From assembly GCA_018222965.1 (NCBI GenBank), contig JAAEZH010000013.1:1-64000 (forward strand): a stretch of 64,000 nucleotides of DNA, given 5' to 3'. Positions 45,132 through 53,572 of the stretch are shown here, piece after piece (position 1 is the first letter of the stretch; every line of letters starts with the position of its first letter). The stretch is from Bacteroidota bacterium. Its GTDB lineage: Bacteria > Bacteroidota > Bacteroidia > Chitinophagales > Saprospiraceae. The position numbers and the translations under genes are program-made. The notes under the pieces are model-generated. The model did not search any database and was not told the origin of the DNA. It saw only the letters and a program-made list of their open reading frames with translations.

Positions 45132-45836
45132 CTAAAAGCGCTGGCTGGAGATGGCCTGCAGGAACTCGCTTTTTACATTCTCGTTTAGGAATCGTCCGCT
45201 GTATTCAGCGGTTATGGTTGAACATCCGGAATGCTCTACCCCTCTTGCTTCCACACAAAGATGTTTGGCATCGATGTATACAGCGACATCTTCAGTTTGC
45301 AGTACCTTTTTAAGCTCCTGGGCAATTTGAACGGTAAGGCGTTCCTGCAATTGTGGTCTCCGGGAATAGTATTCTACGATCCGATTAATTTTTGAAAGGC
45401 CTATTACCTGTCCGGAAGAAAAATACGCGACATGAGCTACCCCCTGAATTGGCAGAAAATGATGTTCGCAAGTCGATTGCACCTTAACATTGCGCTCAAT
45501 CAGCATATTACGATACTGATACTTGTTTTCGAAAGAGGTAATCGCCGGCTTATTGGCGGGATTTAAACCGGAAAAGATCTCTTTGACATACATTTTTGCT
45601 ACCCGTCGCGGTGTTCCCTCCAGACTATCATCGCTAAGGTCCAGTCCCATGATTTCCATGATCTCCCGGAAGTGCTCCTCAATAAGTTCCATCTTCTTAT
45701 CATCAGATCGATCGAAGGCATCTTTGCGCAAGGGCGACCCGAAATCAGGTTCGGCATCGGTAGTCTTTGATCCGTTTAAGGTCTTTGGGCTTAGGCCGAT
45801 TGCCGGCATGCCGTTAATTCCATCCTCCATGTTCAT
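45132..45836 (-). CDS. folE: GTP cyclohydrolase I
   Basis: 234-residue zinc enzyme that opens GTP to dihydroneopterin triphosphate, the first step of folate and pterin synthesis. Core motifs: EGTPRRVAKMY, zinc and catalytic residues in STCEHHFLPIQGVAHVAY, GLSKINRIVEYYSRRPQLQERL and DAKHLCVEARGVEHSGCSTIT. The first 45 residues are a low-conservation extension (MNMEDGINGMPAIG...), so an internal start is possible, though the next good methionine is only residue 3. Divergent from a small lipoprotein gene. Confidence 0.95.
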   Translation of the reverse strand: MNMEDGINGMPAIGLSPKTLNGSKTTDAEPDFGSPLRKDAFDRSDDKKMELIEEHFREIMEIMGLDLSDDSLEGTPRRVAKMYVKEIFSGLNPANKPAITSFENKYQYRNMLIERNVKVQSTCEHHFLPIQGVAHVAYFSSGQVIGLSKINRIVEYYSRRPQLQERLTVQIAQELKKVLQTEDVAVYIDAKHLCVEARGVEHSGCSTITAEYSGRFLNENVKSEFLQAISSQRF

Positions 45837-45847
45837 TTTAATTGCTT

Positions 45848-45855
45848 TAACTTTG
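45848..45855 (+). promoter_or_regulatory. -7 box upstream of the small lipoprotein gene
   Basis: TAACTTTG, exact TAnnTTTG; leader about 65 bases to the ATG at 45927. Confidence 0.4.
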
Positions 45856-45926
45856 TCATTTTGCAGGATATCGTTTTCTGCGAACGGAATGGAAACAACA
45901 GTATTTCGCCATTGTTTAAGATAACT

Positions 45927-46433
45927 ATGATAATGTACAGACTTTTAGCACTGTCTCTATTGGCATTGAGCAGCTTTCAATGCGGCAATGCAGGAGGCAA
46001 TGATTGCACCTATGGGGAGCCCCTGGCCATCTTTGGTCCGGAGATGCAGGGTGTTGTGGAGCATCAATTTCAGGCAGAAGGCCAGGATGGTCTGGAAACG
46101 GTAAAACTCAATACCGGACTGGACCTGGAGCTTTATCAAAGCGGCTGTGATGCCATTACGCAGGAATTTCGCTTCAACCTCAAGGATATACCTGATTCTC
46201 CGCCGGAACCATTTTGGGTCTCTTTGGCTGTTTCCTATTTCATTCAATTGTCTAATTTGGAAGCCGATCCGATAACCTTTGGTCAATATGCGCAGGTTAT
46301 TCAGGAAGTTGGCGGTCAGGTTGTTTTAGGCCAGCAGCTGGAAGTAGGTACAGGTTTTTACATGACCATTGACGGTATAGAGACTAACGGAGACGGCGTG
46401 CTTCGGGTTATTTTCAATTCCAGTGCCGAGTAA
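45927..46433 (+). CDS. Hypothetical lipoprotein
   Basis: 168-residue secreted protein with lipobox LSSFQC (C19) followed by GNAGGNDC. Three further cysteine-containing or aromatic stretches (DCTYGEP, YQSGCDAITQ) suggest one disulfide. No family recognised; the remainder is predicted mostly beta. Start at 45927 or at the next ATG two codons later; the open frame before it is not signal-like. It is alone and is followed by a candidate RNA gene. Confidence 0.72.
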   Translation: MIMYRLLALSLLALSSFQCGNAGGNDCTYGEPLAIFGPEMQGVVEHQFQAEGQDGLETVKLNTGLDLELYQSGCDAITQEFRFNLKDIPDSPPEPFWVSLAVSYFIQLSNLEADPITFGQYAQVIQEVGGQVVLGQQLEVGTGFYMTIDGIETNGDGVLRVIFNSSAE

Positions 46434-46527
46434 AGACGGAAAAAAGCGAAAGGAAATTTGGAAGAAACGGATTAAACAAGAAAAATGAAGGGGTTAATGA
46501 TTTTTTTAAGTAAAGCCCTTGAAATTC

Positions 46528-46559
46528 TTTTGCCGTCCGGTCTTCTTTTTTTACCTTCG
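46528..46559 (+). promoter_or_regulatory. Promoter of candidate RNA gene
   Basis: TTTTG (46528-46532), spacer of 19 bases, TACCTTCG (46552-46559). It is the best-spaced -33/-7 pair I found in the window, with the TTCG form of the -7 box. Confidence 0.5.
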
Positions 46560-46565
46560 ATGAAG

Positions 46566-46747
46566 ACACGGAAGTAAGGTTTACGGCGATAAAACCCTTG
46601 TCCTCATATTTCTTCCACTTTCTATTTACTATTGGCAATTTATCAATTGATTACTGTTCTGCGAGAATAGTAGTTCGTTGTGTATATAAAGATTTATTGA
46701 GTATCAGTAAGTTAGCTAGTCCCTGCCCTTCGGGTGCAGGGACTTTT
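46566..46747 (+). ncRNA. Candidate non-coding RNA, about 180 nt
   Basis: The 447-bp gap before lpdA has a promoter at 46528-46559 and an intrinsic terminator at 46719-46747 but no convincing reading frame. Possible hairpins: AAGGTTT with AAAACCCTT (near 46576-46600, one bulge); an ACTATT/AATAGT stem enclosing CAATT/AATTG (near 46630-46680). I cannot match it to a known RNA family; a closing stem between the two ends, as in 6S RNA, is not seen. A separate promoter for lpdA follows it. Confidence 0.35.
46719..46747 (+). terminator. Intrinsic terminator with UUCG loop
   Basis: GTCCCTGC (46719-46726) pairs with GCAGGGAC (46736-46743); CC-TTCG-GG forms a stable tetraloop tip with one bulged T; then TTTT. 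Confidence 0.75.
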
Positions 46748-46812
46748 GCTTTATATGGACAATTGCTTCCTATATATGGCTGAATGCTTAGGAGGTTCTG
46801 CCCACAACTTTT

Positions 46813-46820
46813 TATATTTG
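46813..46820 (+). promoter_or_regulatory. -7 box of lpdA
   Basis: TATATTTG, exact TAnnTTTG, about 60 bases before the lpdA ATG. Confidence 0.5.
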
Positions 46821-46880
46821 CGGCGGTTTTCATTGACGAAGGCAATGGCTTTCGAATTACAGATAACGTAAACACACTTT

Positions 46881-48278
46881 ATGAATTTTGATATCATCGT
46901 AATTGGTAGTGGCCCCGGTGGCTATGTTGCTGCGATCCGAGCTGCTCAGCTTGGGAAAAAAGTAGCGGTTGTCGAACGGGAATCTCTGGGAGGCATTTGT
47001 CTCAACTGGGGTTGTATTCCAACCAAAGCATTGCTCAAAAGTGCACAGGTATTTGAATATTTCAACCACGCTGAAGATTATGGCATCACTGCTGAAAAAG
47101 TAAACGCTGATTTTGATAAAATGATCAGCCGCAGTCGTGGTGTAGCCGACGGCATGAGCAAAGGGATTAACTTTCTCATGCGTAAGAATAAGATTACGGT
47201 GATCAATGGTACCGGCAAACTGGTACGTGGTAAGAAGGTGGAGGTTACAGATGCGGACGGCAAGAAAACGGAATACAGTGCAGAGCAGATTATCCTGGCT
47301 ACGGGAGGTCGCGCAAAAGAGCTGCCTAATCTTCCTATTGACGGGAAAAAAATCATTGAGTACCGCAAAGCTATGAGCCTGGAAAAACAACCCAAGCGCA
47401 TGGTTGTGGTTGGTGCCGGTGCCATTGGTGTAGAGTTTGCATACTTCTACCACTCTATCGGTACAGAAGTTACCATTGTTGAATTTATGGAGCAGGGACT
47501 CGTTCCACGCGAGGATGCTGATGTTTCTAAAGAACTTGGAAAAGTTTACAAAAAGAAAGGCATCAAGGTACTTGGTAATACGTCTGTAGAGACAGTCAAA
47601 ACATCTGGACGCGGCTGCACCGTTACCGTTAAGAATCGCAAAACCGGAAAAGAAGAAGAGATCAAATGCGATGTAGTGCTTTCAGCTGCCGGTGTAACTC
47701 CAAATACGGAAAACATCGGATTGGAAGAACTCGGAGTGAAAACCGACCGCGGCATGGTTCTGGTAGATGATTTCTATCAAACCAATGTACCAGGGATATA
47801 CGCCATTGGGGATATTGTTCCCGGTCCGGCGCTCGCCCACGTTGCCAGTGCAGAAGGAATTATTTGTGTAGAAAAAATAGCCGGACTAAATCCGGAACCA
47901 ATTGATTACGGCAACATTCCATCCTGTACTTACTGTGCGCCGGAAGTTGCTTCTGTCGGACATACAGAGCAGGCTGCGCGCGATGCTGGTTATGATATTA
48001 AGGTGGGTAAATTCCCATTCTCTGCATCTGGTAAAGCCAAGGCAGCCGGGGCCCCTGAAGGATTTGTGAAGGTGGTGTTCGATGCTAAATACGGCGAACT
48101 TCTGGGAGCGCATATGATTGGTTACAATGTTACAGAATTGATCGCAGAGATCGTAGTAGCTCGAAAACTTGAGACTACAGGACATGAGATCATCAAGGCG
48201 ATTCACCCACACCCAACCATGAGTGAAGCCGTTATGGAGGCCACAGCCGCCGCATACGACGAAGTAATTCACTTATAA
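46881..48278 (+). CDS. lpdA: Dihydrolipoyl dehydrogenase
   Basis: 465-residue FAD enzyme (E3) that reoxidises lipoyl groups of the pyruvate and 2-oxoglutarate dehydrogenase complexes with NAD. FAD motif IVIGSGPGGYVAAIRAAQ at the N-terminus, redox disulfide GGICLNWGCIPTKALL (cysteines about 41 and 46), NAD motif VVGAGAIGVEFAYFY, YAIGDIVPGPALAH, and the C-terminal catalytic HPHPTMSEA. Start fits the family. Same metabolic module as pdhB on the opposite strand. Confidence 0.96.
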   Translation: MNFDIIVIGSGPGGYVAAIRAAQLGKKVAVVERESLGGICLNWGCIPTKALLKSAQVFEYFNHAEDYGITAEKVNADFDKMISRSRGVADGMSKGINFLMRKNKITVINGTGKLVRGKKVEVTDADGKKTEYSAEQIILATGGRAKELPNLPIDGKKIIEYRKAMSLEKQPKRMVVVGAGAIGVEFAYFYHSIGTEVTIVEFMEQGLVPREDADVSKELGKVYKKKGIKVLGNTSVETVKTSGRGCTVTVKNRKTGKEEEIKCDVVLSAAGVTPNTENIGLEELGVKTDRGMVLVDDFYQTNVPGIYAIGDIVPGPALAHVASAEGIICVEKIAGLNPEPIDYGNIPSCTYCAPEVASVGHTEQAARDAGYDIKVGKFPFSASGKAKAAGAPEGFVKVVFDAKYGELLGAHMIGYNVTELIAEIVVARKLETTGHEIIKAIHPHPTMSEAVMEATAAAYDEVIHL

Positions 48279-48314
48279 TAAAGGCATTCCCCGAAAGGGG
48301 CAAAAAACGGCTAT

Positions 48315-48352
48315 ATCCCGAATTTTGGAGCAATCCGAGATTCGGGATTTTT
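48315..48352 (+). terminator. Terminator after lpdA
   Basis: ATCCCGAAT (48315-48323) and ATTCGGGAT (48340-48348) form a 9-bp stem followed by TTTTT, which runs into the stop codon of the convergent HlyD gene. A smaller CCCC-GAAA-GGGG hairpin lies at 48289-48300. Confidence 0.65.
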
Positions 48353-49625
48353 ACAGGCCGGAGAACCATTGCAGCGCCCGCTCGATAAAGCGCTTATCGG
48401 CCGTAATGATTTCGGCTTTCCCCATCATCTGCTGGCGGAAAGTAAGATCTTCTCCATAGCTGGTCTTCAAACCATTGGGCAAACTTACTTTTACAAAATA
48501 GGTATTGTTTTGCGGCAGCAGGGCTTTGCTTTCCACCTCTCCCTCTACAAATCCAAATTCCTGAAAAGGATAACTATCGAATTTAATGATTACCCGTTGT
48601 CCGGATTCCACCTTACCTGAACCAGCAACCGGCAACATAACTTCTCCCAGAAACTGATTGCCCTCCTGGAATGGCACTACCGCCATTACCTCATCGCCTC
48701 TTCGCACATATTGTTGCTCTGTTCGGAAATTGTAAAAAGAAACAACCCCTTCTACGGGGGCATACAAAACGTATTTCTGTTTCCAGCTTTGAATTCTGCT
48801 GGCAAGGGTGTTCAGGCTTGTCTGAAACTGACGGAATTTATTCAGGGTTCCGGATTTTGATCCCTGTTGGATTGCCAGTACCTCCATATTTAGATTGGCT
48901 ATCTCCTGCTTCTTTCCGTTGATATCACGTTGGATATCTGAGATTTCCTGTTCACGATCAATCAGATCTTCCCGGCTTTCCTGCAACTTCTGGAGGGTTT
49001 CATAATTTCCATCATAGAGATTTTGGTTGACTCCGTATTGTTGTTCGGCGACAGCCCTGGCTTCTTTAGCTCTTTCCAATTGACGATTCAGGATATTTAT
49101 TTCGGTTTGAATAGTCCCAATTTGCAGATTTAACCGACGGGTACTTTCCTCATCGTAATCATCTGATTTGTCGAAGGAAAAATCCTGAAATAGCTGAATA
49201 AAGGCTGCGTAATCAGCATGAAGATCCCCCAGGCGCAAGGTCTTGTCGGGAATGTATTCCAATAGTGCTTCCTGGTCAAAGCCCTGTAAGCGACGAATGT
49301 CTTCCTCCAATTCCAGAATGTCATCGTAACGAGCCGTATTCGAAATAACGGCAAGTACATCTTCTCTTTTTACCGTATCTCCATCTTCCACCATGATTTG
49401 AGCGATATACCCATCCGCTTGTGCGATAAGGGATACAGGAGGACGCAAAGTGGTAAGTGTAATATCGGAAACCACTTTCTCCGGATATTTGAATACCCAA
49501 CTCAAAGTTGCCAACACCACTACGCTGATCAGTGCGACGGTAGTTCCCCATCGAACAATCCAGGATGGCGGTGTGCCCAGGATCTCCTGTACTTCCTCAC
49601 TTCTTATCTGATACTTCTCTGCCAT
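48351..49625 (-). CDS. HlyD-family periplasmic adaptor of a type I secretion system
   Basis: 424-residue membrane-fusion protein: cytoplasmic N-terminus, one membrane segment (about 26-46), lipoyl-like half (LIAQADGYIAQIMVEDGDTVKREDVLAVI), a long coiled coil (about 105-285, LNLQIGTIQTEINILNRQLE and onward), second lipoyl half (YAPVEGVVSFYNF) and beta-barrel. It links the inner-membrane ABC exporter encoded one base upstream to an outer-membrane channel, which is not in the window. Confidence 0.9.
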   Translation of the reverse strand: MAEKYQIRSEEVQEILGTPPSWIVRWGTTVALISVVVLATLSWVFKYPEKVVSDITLTTLRPPVSLIAQADGYIAQIMVEDGDTVKREDVLAVISNTARYDDILELEEDIRRLQGFDQEALLEYIPDKTLRLGDLHADYAAFIQLFQDFSFDKSDDYDEESTRRLNLQIGTIQTEINILNRQLERAKEARAVAEQQYGVNQNLYDGNYETLQKLQESREDLIDREQEISDIQRDINGKKQEIANLNMEVLAIQQGSKSGTLNKFRQFQTSLNTLASRIQSWKQKYVLYAPVEGVVSFYNFRTEQQYVRRGDEVMAVVPFQEGNQFLGEVMLPVAGSGKVESGQRVIIKFDSYPFQEFGFVEGEVESKALLPQNNTYFVKVSLPNGLKTSYGEDLTFRQQMMGKAEIITADKRFIERALQWFSGL

Positions 49626-49626
49626 C

Positions 49627-51804
49627 TTACAATTGATTCTGAAGTAAGTGGAAATAAGTTCCCCTGCGCAAGTTGAGTTGCTGGTGATTGCCCTGCTCTA
49701 CCACCGCCCCGTTTTCCAATACAATAATGTGGTCTGCATCTTTAACGGTACTTAGACGGTGGGCAACCATCACGACGGTTCTCCCTTTAAAGAATTCTCG
49801 AATGTTTTGAATGATAATGGATTCATTTCTTGAATCCAATGCATTAGTAGCTTCGTCAAAGAAAAGGTAGTCGGGATTTTTGTACACAGCCCGGGCAATC
49901 AGGATGCGTTGTTTTTGTCCCTGACTCAAGCCAACTCCTTCAGCTCCAATTTTAGTATGATAGCCAAGAGGCAAGCCTTCGATAAACGTTTGGATGTGTG
50001 CCACTTTTGCAGCTAATACCATCCGGTGGTCATCGATGATCTCATCGCCCAGGGCAATATTCCTGGCGATAGAATCGGAGAAAATATATCCATCCTGAAG
50101 CACGGCTCCGCATTTTTCCCGCCACAAACGGCTGTGGAAATTGGAGATATTAATGTCTCCCAATTTTACCGTACCCTTTGTAGGGGGTAAAATGTTGAGG
50201 AGGATTTTAAGCAGTGTTGTTTTCCCGCTACCACTCGAACCGACAATGGCCGTTGTCTTCCCTCGGGGAATTTCCAGGTTCAACCCTTCCAGAACCGGTG
50301 GGGTTCCTTCTCCTCCGTATTTGTAGGTGAGATTATCTATTCTGATGTTACTATTTTCGGGCAGGATGCTGACAGCCCGCTCCGGATTTTCTTCGTTCTC
50401 CCGTAAATGCACCTCATTCATTCGCTCCAGGCTGATCTTTGCATCCTGTGTAGCTCTGAAGAATTCTACCAGTTGGTTAACCGGTGGATTAAGCTGGCCA
50501 ATGATATATTGGACGGCCAGGAGTGATCCGAGCGTCATTTGCCCATTGATAACCGCCCTTGCGGCGAATATGGTTATCAGGATGTTTTTTAGTTCTGTAA
50601 TGATTTGAGCCCCCAGGCGCTGCCGTTGATTAACCGCGAGGTAATTCATTCCGACTCGAAACAACTTTGCTTCCGTGCGTTCCCATTCCCAACGTTTTTG
50701 CGTCTCGGCATTATGCAGTTTGATCTCCTGCATGCCATTGATCATCTCTACCAGTTTAACCTGATTTTCTGCTGCCTGGTCAAAACGTTTATAGTCCAGT
50801 TCTTTCCGGGCTTTCATGAACCGGAGAACCCAGGCGAGATAAATGCCGGTACCAATAATGAATATGAGAAAGATGGTCAGATCAAAGTACAAGAGGAGGC
50901 CACCCAGCAAAACAATGCTGATGGCAGAAAATGCGGTAAACAAGGTATTTGTGGTAAGCAGTCTTTCGACGCGCTCATTGTCATATATTCTGTTGAGCAG
51001 ATCTGATGTCATCCGCTGATCAAAAAAGCGGATGGGCAGTTTTAGCACCTTAATCAGGAAATCGGAGATCAGATTAATATTTACCCGAACCCCCAGATGC
51101 AACAGAATCCATCCACGTATATGTTCTATCAACATCTGGCTGCCAAATAACATGACCCAGGCCAGCAATATGAGTAAGACGAAGTTGAAGTCCTGGCTGC
51201 TCACTCCTTCATCTACCAAAGCCTGAATCAGGAAAGGAAATATGACCAAAAGGATAGCAGATAAGGCTACTCCGAGCAAAAGTTGCAGGATCAGGCCCGT
51301 ATAATTGCTGAGGTACTGATAGATGTACCCAAAGCCGCCTTTATTGGTCTTCTCCCCTTCTTTCTGGTAAAAGTCAGGTGTGGGCTCCAACATCAGGACA
51401 ACCCCAACGGATTCTCCTTCTTCCATGGTGCTTATCCAGCCATCCAGGAATTCTTCCTTGCTTAGCCGCAACAAACCGATGGATGGATCGGCGATGGCTA
51501 CATATTTATCGGTGATATCGTAAATCACCACATAGTGATTCTGTCGCCAGTGAACAATAGAAGGTAAAGGAACTACTTTGCGAAGCCGGTCAAAACTCAC
51601 CTTGGCTGCCAGGGTATGCAATCCGATATGATCAGCAGCATCGCTGATTTCGAGGAGACTTACCCCCTCTTTGCGTTGATGTGTTAATTGCCTTAGATAT
51701 TCCAGGGAATAGAAACGCCCATAATGCCGCGCTACCATTCTCAGGCAGGTAGCCCCGCAATCCATTGCGTCGTGCTGCTTATAAAATGGGAACGTCTTGG
51801 GCAT
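49627..51804 (-). CDS. Peptidase-containing ABC exporter (C39 domain)
   Basis: 725-residue exporter that cuts off a double-glycine leader and pumps the peptide out. C39 peptidase domain with complete catalytic set: C16 (DAMDCGATC), H90 (RQNHYVV) and D106 (IADPSIG). Six-helix membrane domain (about 165-455), then ABC ATPase with GSSGSGKTTLLK (about 520), signature LSQGQKQR, Walker B YLFFDEATNALD and H-loop VAHRLS. The HlyD partner follows after one base. No small gene with a GG leader was found beside it. A repeat variant (50555-50569) is in frame. Confidence 0.93.
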   Translation of the reverse strand: MPKTFPFYKQHDAMDCGATCLRMVARHYGRFYSLEYLRQLTHQRKEGVSLLEISDAADHIGLHTLAAKVSFDRLRKVVPLPSIVHWRQNHYVVIYDITDKYVAIADPSIGLLRLSKEEFLDGWISTMEEGESVGVVLMLEPTPDFYQKEGEKTNKGGFGYIYQYLSNYTGLILQLLLGVALSAILLVIFPFLIQALVDEGVSSQDFNFVLLILLAWVMLFGSQMLIEHIRGWILLHLGVRVNINLISDFLIKVLKLPIRFFDQRMTSDLLNRIYDNERVERLLTTNTLFTAFSAISIVLLGGLLLYFDLTIFLIFIIGTGIYLAWVLRFMKARKELDYKRFDQAAENQVKLVEMINGMQEIKLHNAETQKRWEWERTEAKLFRVGMNYLAVNQRQRLGAQIITELKNILITIFAARAVINGQMTLGSLLAVQYIIGQLNPPVNQLVEFFRATQDAKISLERMNEVHLRENEENPERAVSILPENSNIRIDNLTYKYGGEGTPPVLEGLNLEIPRGKTTAIVGSSGSGKTTLLKILLNILPPTKGTVKLGDINISNFHSRLWREKCGAVLQDGYIFSDSIARNIALGDEIIDDHRMVLAAKVAHIQTFIEGLPLGYHTKIGAEGVGLSQGQKQRILIARAVYKNPDYLFFDEATNALDSRNESIIIQNIREFFKGRTVVMVAHRLSTVKDADHIIVLENGAVVEQGNHQQLNLRRGTYFHLLQNQL

Positions 51805-51938
51805 AGATCAGTACGGATAGCCGGCAGCTACAAGTGTTGTCTTTGTGTAGTTCTGGAAACAGATGTTTATATAATATTGTGAATCAACCAATTAATTGAC
51901 CAATTCTCAGCTCCGAATATATTAATTTTCCTTCTTGA

Positions 51939-51946
51939 CAAAGGTA
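51939..51946 (-). promoter_or_regulatory. -7 box upstream of the ABC exporter
   Basis: TACCTTTG on the minus strand, about 135 bases before the ATG; other weaker boxes occur in this AT-rich gap (51805-52083). Confidence 0.35.
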
Positions 51947-52083
51947 TAATCAATAAAATTACAAAATTATAAGGTCCTGAAATATATGTTTTTTCTAATT
52001 ATGAGCTATAATTCCCGGCAGAAAAGGCAAAAATACACTTACAAAGCGGTCATAGCCGAACGAATTGTTTAATTTTCGCCCCG

Positions 52084-53037
52084 ATGAATAAAAGCTTTTT
52101 ATCCGTAATCCTCGTTCTAAACAAACCCGCAGATGCCAGGGAATTGCCTGCTACTTTGGAGGCTATTCACAAGCAATTAGAAAAGTCTTTTAGTGATTTT
52201 GAGTATTTGTTGATCAACAATACCCACAGAAGAGACTTTCACGGATTGGAGGATAGCCTTCCGGATTCTATCAGAAAGCATGTATTTCTGTTAAATCTCT
52301 CCTCACCGGTAAATCCAAATCACGCCATACTCGCCGGATTAGACAGAGCTAATGGTGATTATACCGTGATCTTTGAAATTGACTTTGCTGATCAGCCTGA
52401 AATCATTGAAAAGTTATACGAGAAAACACAGGAAGGATTTGACATCGTTTATCTTCGGGCGAGCAAGCGCAGGAGTCAGTTTTTGCTTAGAATCTTCTAT
52501 TCCCTCTTTTACTGGATCCTACGTAGATACAGTTCTCTGAAATTTGATGACCGGGCACACGATACGCGAATAATTTCCCGCAGGGCCCTCAACTCACTAC
52601 TCAGGCTCCGGGAAAACCTGCGGTATATGAAAGCTATTTATTCCATTGTGGGTTTCCCTACAGCCAGCCTGGATGTCGACAAACCGCTGGATCGAAGACT
52701 CAACCAGTCTTTTGGCGAACAATTTCGCACCTCCCTCCTGGCCATAAGTTCTTATACGACCTTTCTTCGCTCCTTGCTTTTATGGATATTCCTGATGTCC
52801 TTTGGGTTTCTAATTCTGGTAGTCGGCAATGCCGTCAAGGTAAGATTCACCCAGATAGACCTATTAGGGAAATATCATGAGACTGTTTCGGGTTGGACAT
52901 TTCTTGTTGTTCTGATATCGATCTTCTTTGCTATTACATGCCTCAACCTGTATATCATGTCCATATACCTCTCTAATATTTATCAGGAAATAAAACAAAG
53001 ACCGCTTTACATCATAGAATCTGTAAAGCGGCTTTAA
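52084..53037 (+). CDS. Family 2 glycosyltransferase with two C-terminal membrane helices
   Basis: 317-residue GT-A fold protein like dolichyl-phosphate mannosyltransferase/GtrB types: LSVILVLNKPADA, HAILAGLDRANGDYTVIFEID, then two C-terminal membrane helices (about 228-250 and 275-298). The metal-binding aspartate motif, normally D-A-D-L-Q-D, reads E-I-D-F-A-D here, so one acidic residue is conservative-substituted. It likely transfers a sugar to a polyprenyl phosphate on the cytoplasmic face (inference). The ATG follows TTAATTTTCG by 7 bases, so the leader may be very short. Confidence 0.82.
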   Translation: MNKSFLSVILVLNKPADARELPATLEAIHKQLEKSFSDFEYLLINNTHRRDFHGLEDSLPDSIRKHVFLLNLSSPVNPNHAILAGLDRANGDYTVIFEIDFADQPEIIEKLYEKTQEGFDIVYLRASKRRSQFLLRIFYSLFYWILRRYSSLKFDDRAHDTRIISRRALNSLLRLRENLRYMKAIYSIVGFPTASLDVDKPLDRRLNQSFGEQFRTSLLAISSYTTFLRSLLLWIFLMSFGFLILVVGNAVKVRFTQIDLLGKYHETVSGWTFLVVLISIFFAITCLNLYIMSIYLSNIYQEIKQRPLYIIESVKRL

Positions 53038-53041
53038 GGGT

Positions 53042-53359
53042 TTACATCAAACCAAAAACCTTGGCATATTTCATCATAGCTCCGGGATTACTGATTTTGA
53101 CTTTACCCGTCATAACGGCCATCATGGGATTCAAATCCCCCTTTAACAGTTTTCCAAGATTTTCATCGGAAGTTCTTACGGTACATTCAGGATCTCCCTC
53201 GAGACCATCTTGTACTTCTACCTTTCCGTCTTTCAAATCTACGGTAAACTTCCCCCCGGTATCACCGGAAATATCAAAGTGGAATTTTGTCTCCATACCT
53301 TCTACAACGGCAGGATTAACCTTTTCCGGGAGGCCTTTAATAAATTTAGCTGCGTCCAT
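53042..53359 (-). CDS. SCP2 sterol-carrier-like protein
   Basis: 105-residue soluble protein of the SCP2 fold: KFHFDISGDTGGKFTVDLKDG, then CTVRTSDENLGKLLKGDLNPMMAVMTGKVKISNPGAMMKYAKVFG, which is the family's lipid-pocket C-terminal pattern. It binds lipids or acyl chains; partner unknown. The ATG at 53359 (MDAAKFIKG) is preferred to an upstream frame start at 53419, because a promoter-like TAGCTTCG box at 53383-53390 lies between them. Convergent with the glycosyltransferase, 4 bp apart. Confidence 0.88.
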   Translation of the reverse strand: MDAAKFIKGLPEKVNPAVVEGMETKFHFDISGDTGGKFTVDLKDGKVEVQDGLEGDPECTVRTSDENLGKLLKGDLNPMMAVMTGKVKISNPGAMMKYAKVFGLM

Positions 53360-53382
53360 ATTCGAATTTGTTGAATTTAATG

Positions 53383-53390
53383 CGAAGCTA
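53383..53390 (-). promoter_or_regulatory. Variant -7 box of the SCP2 gene
   Basis: TAGCTTCG (TAnnTTCG) on the minus strand, 24 bases before the ATG at 53359. Confidence 0.35.
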
Positions 53391-53424
53391 AAAGAATGTG
53401 TACATTTGAGGGTAACCAAAGCAC

Positions 53425-53458
53425 AAAAAAATAGGCGGTAAGATTTCTCTTACCGCCT
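53425..53458 (-). terminator. Strong intrinsic terminator, minus strand, with no coding gene before it
   Basis: AGGCGGTAAGA and TCTTACCGCCT (53433-53443 and 53448-53458) form a perfect 11-bp stem with a 4-base loop. On the minus strand an A and then seven T follow. No minus-strand protein gene lies upstream for several kilobases, so it probably ends the candidate RNA at 53459-53557. Confidence 0.75.
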
Positions 53459-53557
53459 GATACCAGCTAACTTATCTTAATTCTTTGCCATTTGGAAGGA
53501 TTGGAAGTGGAATACAGAAGACTGGCAATAATATCTCTGGATTGTTAGCTGGAATCG
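53425..53557 (-). ncRNA. Candidate structured small RNA, about 130 nt
   Basis: On the minus strand: promoter box TACCTTTG, then within about 8 bases GATTCCAGCTAAC, which pairs with GTTAGCTGGTATC about 70 bases on (12 of 13 pairs). Nested inside are TTGCCA and TGGCAA, enclosing a pyrimidine-rich loop with repeated TTCC. The outer stem is followed at once by the terminator hairpin and T-tract. No reading frame of note. The architecture suits a regulatory small RNA; no family could be assigned. Confidence 0.5.
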
Positions 53558-53564
53558 TACAATT

Positions 53565-53572
53565 CAAAGGTA
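53565..53572 (-). promoter_or_regulatory. -7 box of the candidate small RNA
   Basis: TACCTTTG on the minus strand, exact TAnnTTTG, placing the start near 53556-53558. A TTG lies 22 bases upstream. Confidence 0.5.

Noticed and set aside
46414-46638. 74-codon minus-strand frame before lpdA
   Set aside because: Overlaps the end of the lipoprotein gene and the candidate RNA promoter; low-complexity phenylalanine-rich end; no start signal.
46566-46747. tRNA or tmRNA in the gap before lpdA
   Set aside because: No cloverleaf, TTCGANTC arm or CCA-adjacent acceptor stem could be drawn.
53425-53557. Identity of the small RNA as SRP RNA or 6S RNA
   Set aside because: The SRP apical consensus (GGAAGCA/GGTCAGG type) is absent, and the 6S pattern of a long stem with a central bubble is not clear enough to claim.
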